The position numbers were made by a program, and so were the translations under genes. The notes beneath the pieces are model-generated. The model ran no database searches, was not told the DNA's origin, and saw only the letters and a list, made by a program, of their open reading frames with translations. From Micractinium sp. NFX-FRZ (lineage: Eukaryota; Chlorophyta; Trebouxiophyceae; Chlorellales; Chlorellaceae), in the NCBI GenBank assembly GCA_029339195.1, contig JAPTJF010000277.1, forward strand, positions 19,788-83,787: 64,000 nt of DNA. Direction: 5' to 3'. Numbering within the stretch: position 1 is the first letter of the stretch; each line of letters begins with the position of its first letter. Of this stretch, positions 22,881 through 34,132 are shown one piece after another.

Positions 22881-24723
22881 TCAGGCAGACAGAAATGCTG
22901 CCAGCAAGCGACACGTATGGCACTTGCTCTTTGGTGATTTGAACCAACGTAAGCGTGGTATTGCATTGTATTTCTCCCACTCATGAGGCATGCTGGCACA
23001 GCGCATCGCATCACAGCCCGCTGCCAGCAGGGGCGCAGAAAGTCTGCCGTGACGCTCCCCTCTCTTCTCAATGGGATAAAAGTAACGCACCGCGGTTCAC
23101 CAGGCTCAGCATGCCACAAAAGGGGAGGAAGGAAGGCACAGGGGCGCTTCCTGGGAGGCCGCAGTGACCACGTGCGAGGCCATGTCGTGAGCAGGTGGTG
23201 TGCGGCGTGGTGGAAGATACCAGGCTACCGCCGGTCGGTGGTTGTGGCTGCCCACCCGGCCTAATGGCTGCCCACCCGGCCTAACAGGCACTGGTGGCAA
23301 GCAAGGCAGTGGAGGTGCAGCGATGGGCATGCTGTGCCCTGCCCCCTTCCCAAATAGTCCCCTGTCTACCTGCCTCTTTTGCCCTGCATCTGCCCTTTCG
23401 GCACATGCCTGCCACTGTGGTCAGCTCCCCATGCCCCTAGGGGCGCCCCCTTGCGGCACCGCCCTCATTCCTGTCCCCGCTGGTCCTGCGCCCCTCCACC
23501 AGATGTCCGCCAGCGAGGAAATGGCACAGCAGGCACAGCACGACATGGCGACATGGCATGTCGAGAGGGGGGCACCACAGGGCTCGCAGCACCCAGGCTG
23601 GCATGGTCTTCCACTACTGCTCTCTGTCTTGGGGTGCATACACCACCTCGTTGCTTCGTTTTGTTTATTTACATGGTGGGCGCCCAGAGGGAGAGGAAGG
23701 GAGGCCCTACACAAGGCGAGGGCAGGCAGGCAGGGAGCAGACAGGCAGGCAAGCACGTGGGCAAGCGGAAGCGCTCAGTGTGGCAACAGGCAGCAGGCAT
23801 GCCCTCTGGGAGGGTGCAACTGCCTCAAGGGGGGTGGCTCTCGGAGCCAGTCAGACGGGCTGGGTATGCAGGCACATGGGAGTGTGCACGGCATTGTGGC
23901 GACATGGGAGGCGGTGGCATGGCAAGGGGCGAACGGGCAGGCAGGCAGGCGCTCAACATGTTGCGGTTAGGGAGCAACACCAGATTTGGCAACATCTATT
24001 GCAGGGTGCAACGGCAACAGGTGGGGCAGTGGTGCTACCACATCTCTGTGGCGGCATGGGCAAGGGGGGACGGCGCCACAAGGGGGGCGCACGGCTTGAC
24101 GATGCGGCTGCGACAGATCGGCAGTTGGGCTCCACTGTGCGCTTGGGAGGCTTCAGGGGGGTGGGGGTAAGTTTCAGAGTTTTGGGCGGGATGCAGTGCT
24201 TGGGAGGCACAGCATGGTTCATGTCGTTGGCGTTGGGCGCATGTGGTTGGGGTTGGGAGCGTGTTGTTGCATTGGGAAAGAAGTGCAGGGTCGGTGTAGA
24301 CGCTCAGATTTGGAGACAGGAAACAGGAAGAGAACAAGGGGTCCTGGGCGCGCGCGGTCAGGGGAGGGGAGGGGCAGTGCGCAACACACCCGCACTGCCG
24401 TGCTCAGCCGCAGCGCGTGGATATGGGCTGGGAGAGCAGCGCGGCCTCGAAATATCAGAGGCAGCCAGCATCAGAGCGCGCAGGAGGTAAGGTTGCTCTG
24501 GTGGCACGCAGAATTTAAAAAATTGGGGCGCTACTGCAACCGAGGTGAGATCCCGTGGCAGACTGTTGGGATGTATGCAACGCCAGGGTTTTGCTATGCA
24601 GCAGCTTATTGGCAGGTGAGAGGTGGGACTCGCGGCCAGGGTTTACGGAGAAGCATCCTGAAAGAAGCGGCATTGCGGCATGCGCAACCGGCGCTGGCCG
24701 CTGGCATGCGCTGGTGCCGGCGC
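22881..24723. other. Long intergenic region, no supported gene
   Basis: 1.8 kb between the 3' ends of the BRCA1-like gene (+) and the first low-complexity paralogue (-). It contains long accidental open frames on the + strand and short GGCA-type repeats near 23720-23760 and 23930-23950. It also has a duplicated CTGCCCACCCGGCCTAA (23249-23265 and 23268-23284). I see no homology and no consistent splicing. Confidence 0.5.
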
Positions 24724-26714
24724 TCAGAAGCGCAGCAGGCGGGCCAATGCCGGGATGGGGTTGAGGGTGGCGCAGCGGGACCTGCGCTCAGCCTTTGCCT
24801 TGCTGGCGCTGCTGCCGCCAGGCTTGCAGGCACTGCTGGCTCCATGGGGCGCTTCTGTGGGCTGGTCTGACAAGCTGCCGGACACACGGGTCGGCTGGCT
24901 GGCGGGTGCTGGCGGCGGCGGGCTGCCTTGTGCACGAGCGCAGGCAGTGGCCAGCGGGGGCTGAGCCGGAGCATCAGGCCCCAGAGGCACTGCCACCCCA
25001 ACAGCAGCCGCTGCTGAATTTGCCACCCAGTTAGCCACGCTGCTGCTGCTTCCGGCCAAGCCTGCCGGCGGCCCGGCCTCTGCTGCACCCAACAGCAGCG
25101 GGGGGGCAGAGGTTGCTGCCAGGCGGTGTGCTGCCACAATGCCGCCTGCCAGCACTGCCACCCCGCGAGGGGGCCACTCTGGCTGGCTCTGTCCGGCCTG
25201 GGTGTGCTGCTCCAGCTGCTGGCGGGACAGCCGGCTGGGCTGCTGAGCTGGCGGGGCAAACAGCGCTGACGTGGCACAGGCAGCGCCAGGGTGCCCGCTG
25301 GCCTCCTTTGACCAGCGCCGCCGCTCCTTCTGGCCAGAGCGCCGCGTCACGTAGTCTTTGCCTGCACAGCGTGGTGCGTGGGCGGAGTCAAAGGGTTTGG
25401 GCCGCAGCGCGTTGAGCATGGCAGCAGAGTGAGACGCTATGGAAGGCCCTGTCCAGCCCTGGTGCTCCCGGCGGGCCAGGCATGCTTTGCCTCCAGCAGA
25501 GCAGGCCGCCCATGCAGCAGGCACCCCTCTGCACCTCGCTCAATGCGCCTGCGTGCTATTCCAACACGCCTGCCCCAGCCTGCCCCCAGACGTGCCCTCA
25601 CTTGCCTGCCACTGACGCCACACGGTTCACAGACTCGAAGCGGCTCACGGAGCTGGCGGAGTGGCTGCAGGTGGTGCCACTGCCTTCCCAATCGGAGGCA
25701 GCCGCTGCTGTGCCCCCAGGTGCCGCCATGGAGCGTGTGGCGCTGGCTGTACTGTCGGTTGCGTTCAGCGTGGTTGCGGTGAACGAGGCGGCTGCTGTGG
25801 GGCCAGCTGTGACTGGGGCGGCGCCCGCTGTGCCGCCAGGTGCTGCCAGGGGCAGTGTGGTTCCGGCTGTGCCATCGGTTGCTGTGAGCGTGGCCGCTGC
25901 TGTGCGGCCAACCGTGGTGAGCGTGGGCGCTGCTGTGCTGCCGGCCGTGGCTCGCATGGTGGCGGCAGGGCTCCTGGCTGCACTGCTGGAGGGTGCAGTG
26001 AGGGGGCAGCCTGCAAGCGCGCCGTCAGTGCCTCCCGGAGCGGCCAGCTCGGTGCCGGCACAAGCGCTGGGGCGCTGGCGGGTGCGGTCGCAGTTCGCAG
26101 GGGTGGCGGGCTCTTGAGATGCAGGGGGCAGGCCTGCAGGAAGGGAGGGGCCGGGGGCGACATACCCTGAATGTGAGCAGAGGGGGGCGGGTGAAACCAA
26201 ACCCAAATGTGAGCTGCGCGCGCAGAGGCTGAAGCCCACAGTACCACAGGAATTTGGGCAGCCAAGCAAGGGCGGCTGGCGAAGCTTGCGGGTGGCAGAA
26301 GTGGGGAAGCTGTGAGCCGCCGCAAAGGTGTGCCTCACCGCGCGGTGAACCGCCGCCCTCATGCGCCTGCAGAGCCGTCAGAGTTGCTGCTTGCTCCAGG
26401 AGACTGCAGGGGGTGTACTGCTGCTGCTGCTGCTGCGCCGGCGGCAGCCGAGGCGGCTGAACTGGCTGTGGCGCTTGCGGCGGCTTGGTCGCCTGCTGCC
26501 ACGGGGGCACCTCTGGCGGCACCTGCGGCACCCACGGCGGCTCCTCTGCTCCCTCAAACAAATCATCTGACACCAGGGCTTCCAGCTCTGAGGCTGTCAG
26601 CCCGCATGGCATCACATGCTCGCCGCAGCTGTTCTCCAGGCCCGCATGCCACGGCACCGGGCAAGCACGCCCGCCGCGGCCGCCGCTGCTGCCGCAGCCG
26701 CCGAGCCCGGGCAT
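24724..26714 (-). CDS. Low-complexity protein, paralogue of the 27457-28875 gene
   Basis: Three exons (26339-26714, 25606-26133, 24724-25361) give 513 aa. The second intron begins GC (GGCAG|GCAAGTG). The product is mostly Ala/Pro/Thr/Ser-rich. Three islands are shared in order with the next gene upstream: PCGLTASELEALVSD near residue 35, SRFESVNRVASVAGKDYV with a following basic stretch (TRRSGQKERRRW) in the middle, and PALARLLRF at the C-terminus. A Q run with Pro-rich flanks (PPAQQQQQQYTPC) follows the first island. No known domain, signal peptide or membrane segment was recognised. The islands look like short helical docking motifs in an otherwise disordered protein. Function unknown. Confidence 0.65.
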
Positions 26715-27456
26715 CTGAACTGAAGCTGGCAGATGAGCTGACCGATACTGCGTGCGCTTGTGCTGTGACGTTCTCCGGAGAGCCTGAGCGCCTCGAAAGC
26801 TGACTATAGGCGCCCGAAACCGGCGCCCGGGCCGCTGGTGGCCTAGGACGGCAAAGGTGGGCTTCACATGCACTGTTCAAGGTTTGAAAGAGCAGCAGGG
26901 AGATCACACGACGTTGGAGAGCACAGAGGGGCAGCAACGGGAGAGGGGGGGGGGGGGGCACCTGCTGTGTGTGCTGAGCCTGTTTTTGCTGGTCTGCCTT
27001 GTCGTGCTCTGCCCTCTCTCCAAGTCTCCTGAGCATCAGCGCGCGAACAGAGCAGCGCAGATAGCGCCTGCCTATTGCAGCTGCCGCCGCCGCACGCCTT
27101 GCGTCGGCACAGACGGCGACGCCGCTTCAGCAACACAGTGCCCGCAGGTAGCGCCAAGGCTCTCTCTCCCTGCCACATCCTGAGGCCAGTAGTCCCCCAA
27201 CCCACCATGCGCAACCCTACTCACAGATTGCATGGAATGCAGACTGCACGTACAAGCAACACGTTCAATGAATGACGAAAAGGCAAGCGTAGGAGCAGTG
27301 GGAGGCTAAGGGTCACGCTAGGGTACAGGCGCTACGCGCAAGACGGAGTCTTCTTTCAACATCCGGAGAATCTAAAGTGATCAAAACATTGGATTAAAGA
27401 TCATGCAGGTGCATGGCGACTTGGCCTGGTGGCACACCGAGGGCCTGCCAGGTGCT
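26715..27456. other. Intergenic region between the two paralogues, with G14 tract
   Basis: It should hold the promoter of the downstream gene and the 3' UTR of the upstream one, both on the minus strand. It includes an uninterrupted run of 14 G at 26945-26958. No gene was supported. Confidence 0.5.
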
Positions 27457-28875
27457 TCAGAGGCGCAGCAGGCGGTCCAGAGCCGCTGCCAGCCCGCGCC
27501 TGCGGCCGGGGGTGCCTGGCTCCTTTGCCTGCTTGCTGCCGCAGCGGCTGCGGCTACGAGGCGTGGCCGGGGAGGCTGGGCGAGCGTGCTCCGCCCCTGC
27601 ACTTTCCTCTGCTGCAAGCAAAGGCGTTGAGAGAGAGGTGCGCACCGGCAGGAAGGGGCGCTGGGACTCGCTGCCGGGGCTTGCCTGGCCGCTGGTGGCG
27701 CTGCCCTCTGCCGCCGCCCAGGTGGGTGCAGACGGTGCCTCCTGGACTTCCCAGGCCCCAGAACCGCCTGCCGCAGCCGCGCCTGCGCCGCCGGCATACT
27801 CTAGCGCTGCTGCCGCTGGCAAGGGCCCCTCTGTCTCCCAAGGGCTCGACCGCTTGGCCAGCCGAGACTGCGCGCCGCGGCTGAAGCTGGCCAGCCCGGT
27901 GCCCCCGGCCAGCAGCTGCTCGCGCCAGCCCGGCTCAGCGCCCTGCGGCGCCGACAGGCACACCCGGCTGACGCCGCTGTGGGATGGCGCCGGCGGCGCG
28001 GCCGGCTGCTCGGCTGGCTGTGACAGCGCCGCCACCGCACTGCCAGCTGGCGGGGAGGGGGCAGGCTGGGGCGTCGCCAGGGCCAGGCGCTGCGCTACAG
28101 TGAGCGCCTCGCCAGACACGCGGGGCGTGCCTGGCCCTTTCAGCAAATCTTGGATCTGCCCCTCAGAGGCGGAGCGCTGCCGGGTCAGCGCGTGGCCCAG
28201 CATGCGCAGCGCGGCCTGGCTGGCGGACCGCGCCTCCTGCCGCTGCCGCTGCTCGGCGGTGCGGCGGCGCGCCTTCTCGGCCGCCACGGCTGCCGCCACG
28301 CGGTTGATGCGCTCAAAGCTGCGCCGTGTGCCCTCCTCTGCCTCTGGGTCCGCCTGCGCACCTGCCTCGGCAGCAACTGCGGCGGCAGCAGCAACAGGTG
28401 TGCTGCTGGCAGCGGCTGGGGGCGCGTCGCCGTGGCGCTCCCACTGGGACGGTTCTGGCTGCCCGCCCAAGGCAGGCGGCGGGATGTCAAGGAGGGTGGC
28501 CCTGCAAGTGGAAAGAGGGAGGGGGGCCGGGTGAAACAGGAAGTGTTGTAAAAGTGCATGCACCCCAAATTCGTAAGCCTGGTGGGTGCTCGCAGCAGGA
28601 GCAGCGGCAGCGGCGGCGACGGCTGCACGGCAGCCAAGGAAGCAACAGCTTTCGCACCCAACCGACCTGGGGCTGCTGCTGTTGGCCCGCTCCTCTGCCT
28701 CTGCTGTCAAAGCAGCCAGCTCCTCCTCTGTGAGCCCACAGGGCAGCAGTGGGGTGTGCTGACGGGCAAGCCTGGGGCGGTCGGCTGCCGTGCCACAGCC
28801 GGCACCGGGGTGGGCGGCAGCGGGGCCGTCGTTCAGCTGGGCGTGGCGCCTGGTGGCTGGCTGTGGGGGCTCCAT
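27457..28875 (-). CDS. Low-complexity protein, paralogue of the 24724-26714 gene
   Basis: Two exons, 28667-28875 and 27457-28501, give 417 aa. The intron (28502-28666, GT-AG) is exactly 165 bp and has no in-frame stop, so unspliced RNA would encode a 472 aa version. The islands shared with the neighbouring gene are LLPCGLTEEELAALTAEAEE near residue 45, RRSFERINRVAAAVAAEKAR in the middle, and LAAALDRLLRL at the C-terminus. The middle island continues into a Gln/Arg-rich predicted helix (AEQRQRQEARSASQAALRM). The rest is Ala/Pro/Ser/Gly-rich. No known domain was recognised and the function is unknown. Divergent orientation and a 1 kb gap separate it from the VWA/Pru gene. Confidence 0.7.
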   Translation of the reverse strand: MEPPQPATRRHAQLNDGPAAAHPGAGCGTAADRPRLARQHTPLLPCGLTEEELAALTAEAEERANSSSPRSVGCESCCFLGCRAAVAAAAAAPAASTHQAYEFGVHALLQHFLFHPAPLPLSTCRATLLDIPPPALGGQPEPSQWERHGDAPPAAASSTPVAAAAAVAAEAGAQADPEAEEGTRRSFERINRVAAAVAAEKARRRTAEQRQRQEARSASQAALRMLGHALTRQRSASEGQIQDLLKGPGTPRVSGEALTVAQRLALATPQPAPSPPAGSAVAALSQPAEQPAAPPAPSHSGVSRVCLSAPQGAEPGWREQLLAGGTGLASFSRGAQSRLAKRSSPWETEGPLPAAAALEYAGGAGAAAAGGSGAWEVQEAPSAPTWAAAEGSATSGQASPGSESQRPFLPVRTSLSTPLLAAEESAGAEHARPASPATPRSRSRCGSKQAKEPGTPGRRRGLAAALDRLLRL

Positions 28876-29871
28876 GTTCGGGCAGCGCTCTAGGTAGGCA
28901 AAGGCTGCATGGGCGGCTCCTCCTGGGGCCCTCCAAGGAGGGGTGAGGGGCGTGTGCGCTCTTGGCGCCTGCAGCTACTAGTCGTTGCCTTCGCGGCTTT
29001 TGCGCGTCCGCGTTCGAATCGACGTGACAAGACTAGGGAGATCACACAAAGGTTCGTCACTGGTTGGTGGGGGCAAGGAATCAACAGGGGGCTGTACGGC
29101 AGCTTCCCTCCGTTGCCCCTCCATGGGGGTAGGTAGGTACAGCGGGCAGGGGTCACCGTGTCATGCTCAAGCTGTGGGCATCGCTGTTGCAATCCAGCCG
29201 TTGTACGTCAATAACTTGTCGATAACATGCCCAGGCTGCTTTTCTCTCTCTCTCCCTCTGTACACGGGGAGTGAGATCAACCCACGTCCGTGCGGCGCGG
29301 CGCTGAGCAGTAGGTGTGGCGGTTGGGCGGGCAGGATGCTGGGAATAGGGTTGAAGGGCCCGACAGAGTGCTAAGAGGTGCGCAGCAAGCAGGCGTGGCT
29401 CAAGCAAGGTGCTGCTCTGCTAAACGACTGCTTTTAGTAGGCGGACAAGCTGCCAGCGGCTGCTGTGCCAGGTGCTACGGGCTGCGAGCTGGCTCATTGT
29501 GCTTAATATGTCAGGCTGTGGCTGATGGCATAGAGGATCATCAAGGCCCCTGAATTCGCCAGCATTGCAGCAGGCCAGACAACTGCACGTCAATGCATGA
29601 TGGCCCGGCACGCGCCGCATCTGCCAGCACGCTGTCGCCGCTGCGGCTGCTGCCGCCCTGCCGCTTAGAGGAAAGCCAGCTGTTTCTGCTTCCCGACATT
29701 CCAGAAGCTCCGTTTAGCATAATTATGAAGCGTGCCGTGGCGTTCTAAGCGAGCAGTGAGGGCGCCTTCTACCGCCTTCAGTGGTATCGGCTGAGGCAGC
29801 CCCGTCAACAAGCCCCTGAGCTCGGGGCAGGTCGCGAAAGCGGGGGACAGCCGCAAGGCGCAGTGGCCCAG
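28876..29871. other. Divergent intergenic region
   Basis: About 1 kb between the start of the minus-strand low-complexity gene and the ATG of the VWA/Pru gene. It presumably holds both promoters. No coding structure, strong repeat or recognisable regulatory element was seen. Confidence 0.45.
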
Positions 29872-32800
29872 ATGACGGGCGCGCTGAGAGTCTACTGGTG
29901 AGACCTCTGCTCGTGTGCTGGTGTCATCGGCGTTCCCGAGTATGAACATGTCAGCGAGTCGGCGTGGGATTCTTGGAAGGGCGCGTTGTTGACGGCCGAA
30001 GACTGGCCCCCGCTTTCTGCAGCTTGGACGCCAGCGCTTGTGCGCTGCTGTCGGAGGACTTTACCGGCACCACGCGCTGGCACTTCCAGCGCGAGCTGGT
30101 GGCGTGCCACTCCCAAGCAAACCTGAGCGGTGGCGCTGCCGCCGCCGGCGCCCTCGGCAACAGCAGGCAAAAGCAGCAAGTGGTGCTCATCACTGGCAGC
30201 GACGGCCGTGCTGGTGTGGTGCTGCATCCCACTGCTGTAGCAAGCGAGCTGCAGCAGGCGCTGGTGGGCGTGCAGCCGGCGGGCGAGGGCAACTTGACAG
30301 CGGCTCTGAAACTTGCGCTGGTGAGATGCGCTGCGGGGGGGTTGCATGCACCACCAGCACGTCAGGAGCCCTGCACAGAGCACATGGACTGACCTGCTTC
30401 CCTTTTGAGTGTCACTGCATTTCTGCCTGCTGTCCCCTGGCCTGCCTTGCCACCTGCAGCTGATGAGCCGACGCTTCCCAGCAGGCAGCACCCACGTCAC
30501 CGCCTTTGTGGCCAGTGAGGGCGCATTGTCTGGCCTGACGGCCAGTGAGCACCCAGCAGCAGCAGTAGCAGTGGAGCTGCGGCAGAGCTACCAAGCCGCA
30601 AGGTTGAGCCTGGATGTTGCTGTGCTCTGCCCGCGCCAGGAGCTGGGGGAGGGCGCAGCGTCAGCGCTGGAGGCACTCACCGGCGGCATCAGCAGCAGCA
30701 GCATCACATCCTTGGAATGTGATGGCGGCAGCAGCAGCAGCAGCCCCCTAGAAGGTGATGGCAGCAGCGGCAGCGGCGACGCCTCTACGGCTGCCGAGCC
30801 TGCAGAAGCCCTTGTTCCCAGCAGCAGCAGCAGCAGCATGCGGCTGGTGTGGCTGCAGCCGGTGGCCACTGCTGCCGAGAGCTGGCAGCAGCTTGAGCCA
30901 GCGCTGGAGCAGCTGGAGCTGGGCGGTGCAGGCAGGTGCCACAGCGTCATGCCCGCTTCCCTTGGCGGCGGCACCGGCCAGGGCTCAGGCCTCCGCTCGG
31001 CGCTGCCCCGGCGCATCAGCCGGGCGCCACGCCAGTACGACCCCCTGCGCCACCCGCGCACGCCGCTTTTGGCGCAGCGTAGCGGGGTGCAGCAGCCGGC
31101 GCTGTGCAGGTGGGTTCTGGAGAATCGGTATCGGCAGTGGCCGGTGGTGGAAGGCCAGCCGAGTTGAGGTTCTGTTGGTGGCGCGGTCCTGCTGGGACGC
31201 TAAGCAGGGGTTGCCCGACGTAGTGAGCACGCATGCTTTCATTTACACCCTTCATGCGGCGTGCTCCTGACTGCCCGACCCACTCTGCTGCCTGCCGCCG
31301 TGTGCCCTTGGTGCAGGGGCGAGTCGCTGAGCCGGCTGGGGCACCTGTCATCCGACGGCATGATGCGCCCCTGGCTGCCCACCTACTCCTCCATTGGGCA
31401 GCAGGCAGCAGCCGCCGCAGCCGCCAGCAAAGCATCGACGGCAGCCGCGGGAGCAGCAGGCGGCAGTGGCAAGGGCGGCACGGAGTATTGCTACATCGAA
31501 GTGCAGCCCATCCCCAAGTGGAGGACGCTGCTCAAGGTGGCAGCAGGGCGCATGGTGCCGGATGGCAGTGGCCCCGTCAGCCCCTTTGCCGGCAGCATGG
31601 GCGGCAGCCACAGCGGCAGCAGCGACTACACAGCTGCCTCTGCCGAGCTGCTGCGCTCGCTGCAGGCGCTGAGCGTGTTTGATGAGCCTGATCAAGGCAG
31701 CAGCAGCGGCAGCGGCAGCGGCAGCGAGCCCTCTGAGGCAGCAGGCTCGGCAGCGGCAGCACCAGCGCCTGCACCTGCGCCCGTGTGCTACCGGCCGGAC
31801 AGGCGCAGGGGCACGCTGCGCCTGCTGCAGGGCATCAAGGAGCCGCACATGCTCAAGCTGGTGTGGTCCCCCGAGCTAGCAGAGGGCGACAGGGAGCAAC
31901 GGGCGCAGCAGCAGCAAGCGCAGGGTTTTGACATGTTTTCCAGTGCTGACGGCAGCAGCGGCAGCCTGAGTGCAGCGCACTCTGAGCTGCTGACATACAT
32001 GCCAGCGTCAGCGGTGGCTGCGTCGGCGGCACGCGGGCCGCTGGTGCAGGAGGGGTGCGAGCTGTGGGAGGCAGCTGCAGAGTTTGATTTTGAACTGCTG
32101 CTGCCCACAGCAGAGGCCGATGGCGAGCAGCAGCAGCAGCAGAGCGCAGGGGAAGCCACGGACGCGGCAGCGGGCAGCAGCAGCAGCAGCAGCAGTGCAG
32201 CAGTCACCGCTGGCAAGCTGCCAGCCATGATTGAGGCTCGGCAGCTGCCCAACGGCGCACAAGTGTTGCTCGTGGCTCCTGCCCCCAGCAGCAGCACCAG
32301 CTCCCTGCCGCGCCTGCAGCAGCCCCTGCGCCGCCCGGCCGCCGCATTCTGGCTGCAGCAGCACGTCTCACCAGACAGCCTGCAGCTGCCAGCCTATGCC
32401 ACCCCCAGCAGCAGCCAAACAGCGGCAGCTGCAGCAACGGCCTCAGCTGCTGAGGAGGCAGCGGGCGTTGAGGAGACAGCAGCTCCTGGCAGCAGCACTG
32501 CGGCGGCTCCCGATGCACAAGCCACCCCATGTGCTGCAGGCAGTGAGCCAGGCATGCAGCAGCAGGTTGCTGCGCAGCACATGCAGGGCGGGCAAGTGCA
32601 GGGTTCTGCAGCGCTGCTGGCTGGTGCCCTGCTGCGCACCCTGCAGCAGCCACCTCGAGTTGACCTGCGCCGCATGCGGCGTGATGTCAAGTCTGGTGCC
32701 ATTCAGGTGGGTGCGCGCATGTGGGTTTCAAATGGGCAGGGGCAGGCGGCTGTTTTGCATGCGCAGAGAGGCAGGCATGTGCATTGCACTACTATACTAG

Positions 32801-33797
32801 CTGCTGGTGTGTGTTGCTCTCAGCAGCGTAGCCGCCGCTGCCAGCCGCAGCCTCTTGCGCGCTGCCCATCACAGGCCCCCAAGAAGGCCCCGCCTTTGTG
32901 CTGTCTCATCTCACCGCCCGCCCTGTGCGCACTTGCACCTATGGTGTGCAGGTGACCCCAATCACTGTGGGCCCCCTCCCTGCCACGTTTGTGCGGGACA
33001 TTGTGTCTGCCCGGTCCTCCCTGCTGAGCGGCATGGGGGCTGAGAACCTGGATTCGTGGGGCGGTGGCAGCAGCACCCGCGGTAGCGGCAGTGGCGGCAG
33101 CAACGGTGCCAATGGCAGCAGCAGCGGCGGCAGCAGCGGCGCCGCTGATGGCAAGAGTCCTGCCGGGACGGAGGCAGCCAGCAACCAGGGTGCAACTGCC
33201 GCTGACAGCAGCGGCGGGCTGAGCGACACAGACCTGCGGAGGCACAAAGCCGCTGCCTGGTCGCTGCTGCGGCAGCGGCTGAAGCAGCCGGCGGGACGCA
33301 ACAGCAGCAGCAGCAGTAGCGCTGCTGACCCCCCGGCCACCCTGGCAGGTGCTGCCCAGGAGCGTACAGCAGCAGCGGAGCCGGCCAGCGCCTGTGCAGC
33401 TCCAGTGGCTGCTCAGACGGGGGCAGCCAGCGCTGCCATTCCATGCAGCACCCCGGTGCCGACCCCGCACGCGTCTGAGGGCATGTCTGAGAGCTGCGGC
33501 AGCAGCGCTGCGGGCACGCCCTTTGGCACCCCGCTGCACATCCTGCCCAGCCGGGTGGTGCACCAGCGGCACAGCGGCGGCTTGGCAAGCTCCGCCGACG
33601 ACGCTGACGCTGTTGCGGCCATTGCTGCCGAGGCTGCGACGGCAGCAGAGGAGGTGGCGGGCAGGGAGCCTGCTGGGCTGCCGGGCGCCCCTGATGGCTG
33701 CTGCGTCAAACGCGAGGGTTCGGCTGTGCTGGTGGGTGTGAGCGGGCAGCAGGATGCACACAGCGATGGCATTGACCCGCTGTTCAAGCTGGAATGA
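29872..33797 (+). CDS. Rpn10-like VWA domain fused to Rpn13-like Pru domain
   Basis: Five exons (29872-29897, 30023-30320, 30460-31109, 31317-32706, 32952-33797) give 1069 aa. The N-terminus follows Rpn10 through the VWA fold: MTGALRVYCLDASACALL (compare the Rpn10 start MVLEST...CVDNS), a strand-turn-strand VVLITGSDGRAGVVLHPT, and then VQPAGEGNLTAALKLAL. It continues with HVTAFV and LSLDVAVL, ending near residue 166. After a Ser/Ala linker come Pru-like segments: LLKVAAGRM (about 395), YRPDRRRGTLRLLQ followed by LKLVWSP (about 485-505), NGAQVLLVAP (about 636) and AAAFWLQQ (about 668). These match the Rpn13 order AGKM, PDxRKGL, W, V-LKF, FFWMQ, with low-complexity insertions. LLRTLQQPPRVDLRRMRRDV near 770 may be a DEUBAD remnant. 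No UIM was seen. Expected role: 26S proteasome ubiquitin reception. The weakest point is that the tiny first exon rests on splice phase and homology. Confidence 0.72.
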
Positions 33798-34127
33798 GCT
33801 GGCGCTGCGCCCAGCTGGCGCTGCCCCACTAGCTGGGCTGAGCAGGCGCTGCCTGTTGCACTTGTCGCCTGCATACCTGCTGCCAGCGCCCCCCCGCCTG
33901 CCAGCCCCTCTACTTCCCTCGCTGCCGTGCATTGCGGCTTGAACTGTCCCCTCCCCCATCCTCTCGATGCCGCCCACACAATCACCTGCCGGCCCGTTGT
34001 ACTTTGCATATTCTTGTTGTACAGTCACCCCTATACCTGCCCCTCCTCTTGGTCCATGCCGCATGCCAGTGTTCCACTGGCACCATTTGCTGTGCGTCGC
34101 TGTTTGTGCCGGCTGTGGTGGACAAGC

Positions 34128-34132
34128 TGTAA
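34128..34132 (+). other. TGTAA polyadenylation signal
   Basis: TGTAA lies about 330 nt after the stop of the VWA/Pru gene, in the 735 bp tail-to-tail gap before the plastid-protein gene. Nothing else was recognised in that gap (33798-34532). Confidence 0.4.

Noticed and set aside
26025..26873. Unspliced 282-residue minus-strand frame as a separate gene
   Set aside because: Its N-terminal part is exon 1 of the low-complexity paralogue; after the donor at 26338 it is intron.
29964..30320. Starting the VWA/Pru protein at the GTG at 29964
   Set aside because: No ATG is available in that frame. The upstream mini-exon 29872-29897 supplies an ATG, a good donor and residues that align with the Rpn10 start.
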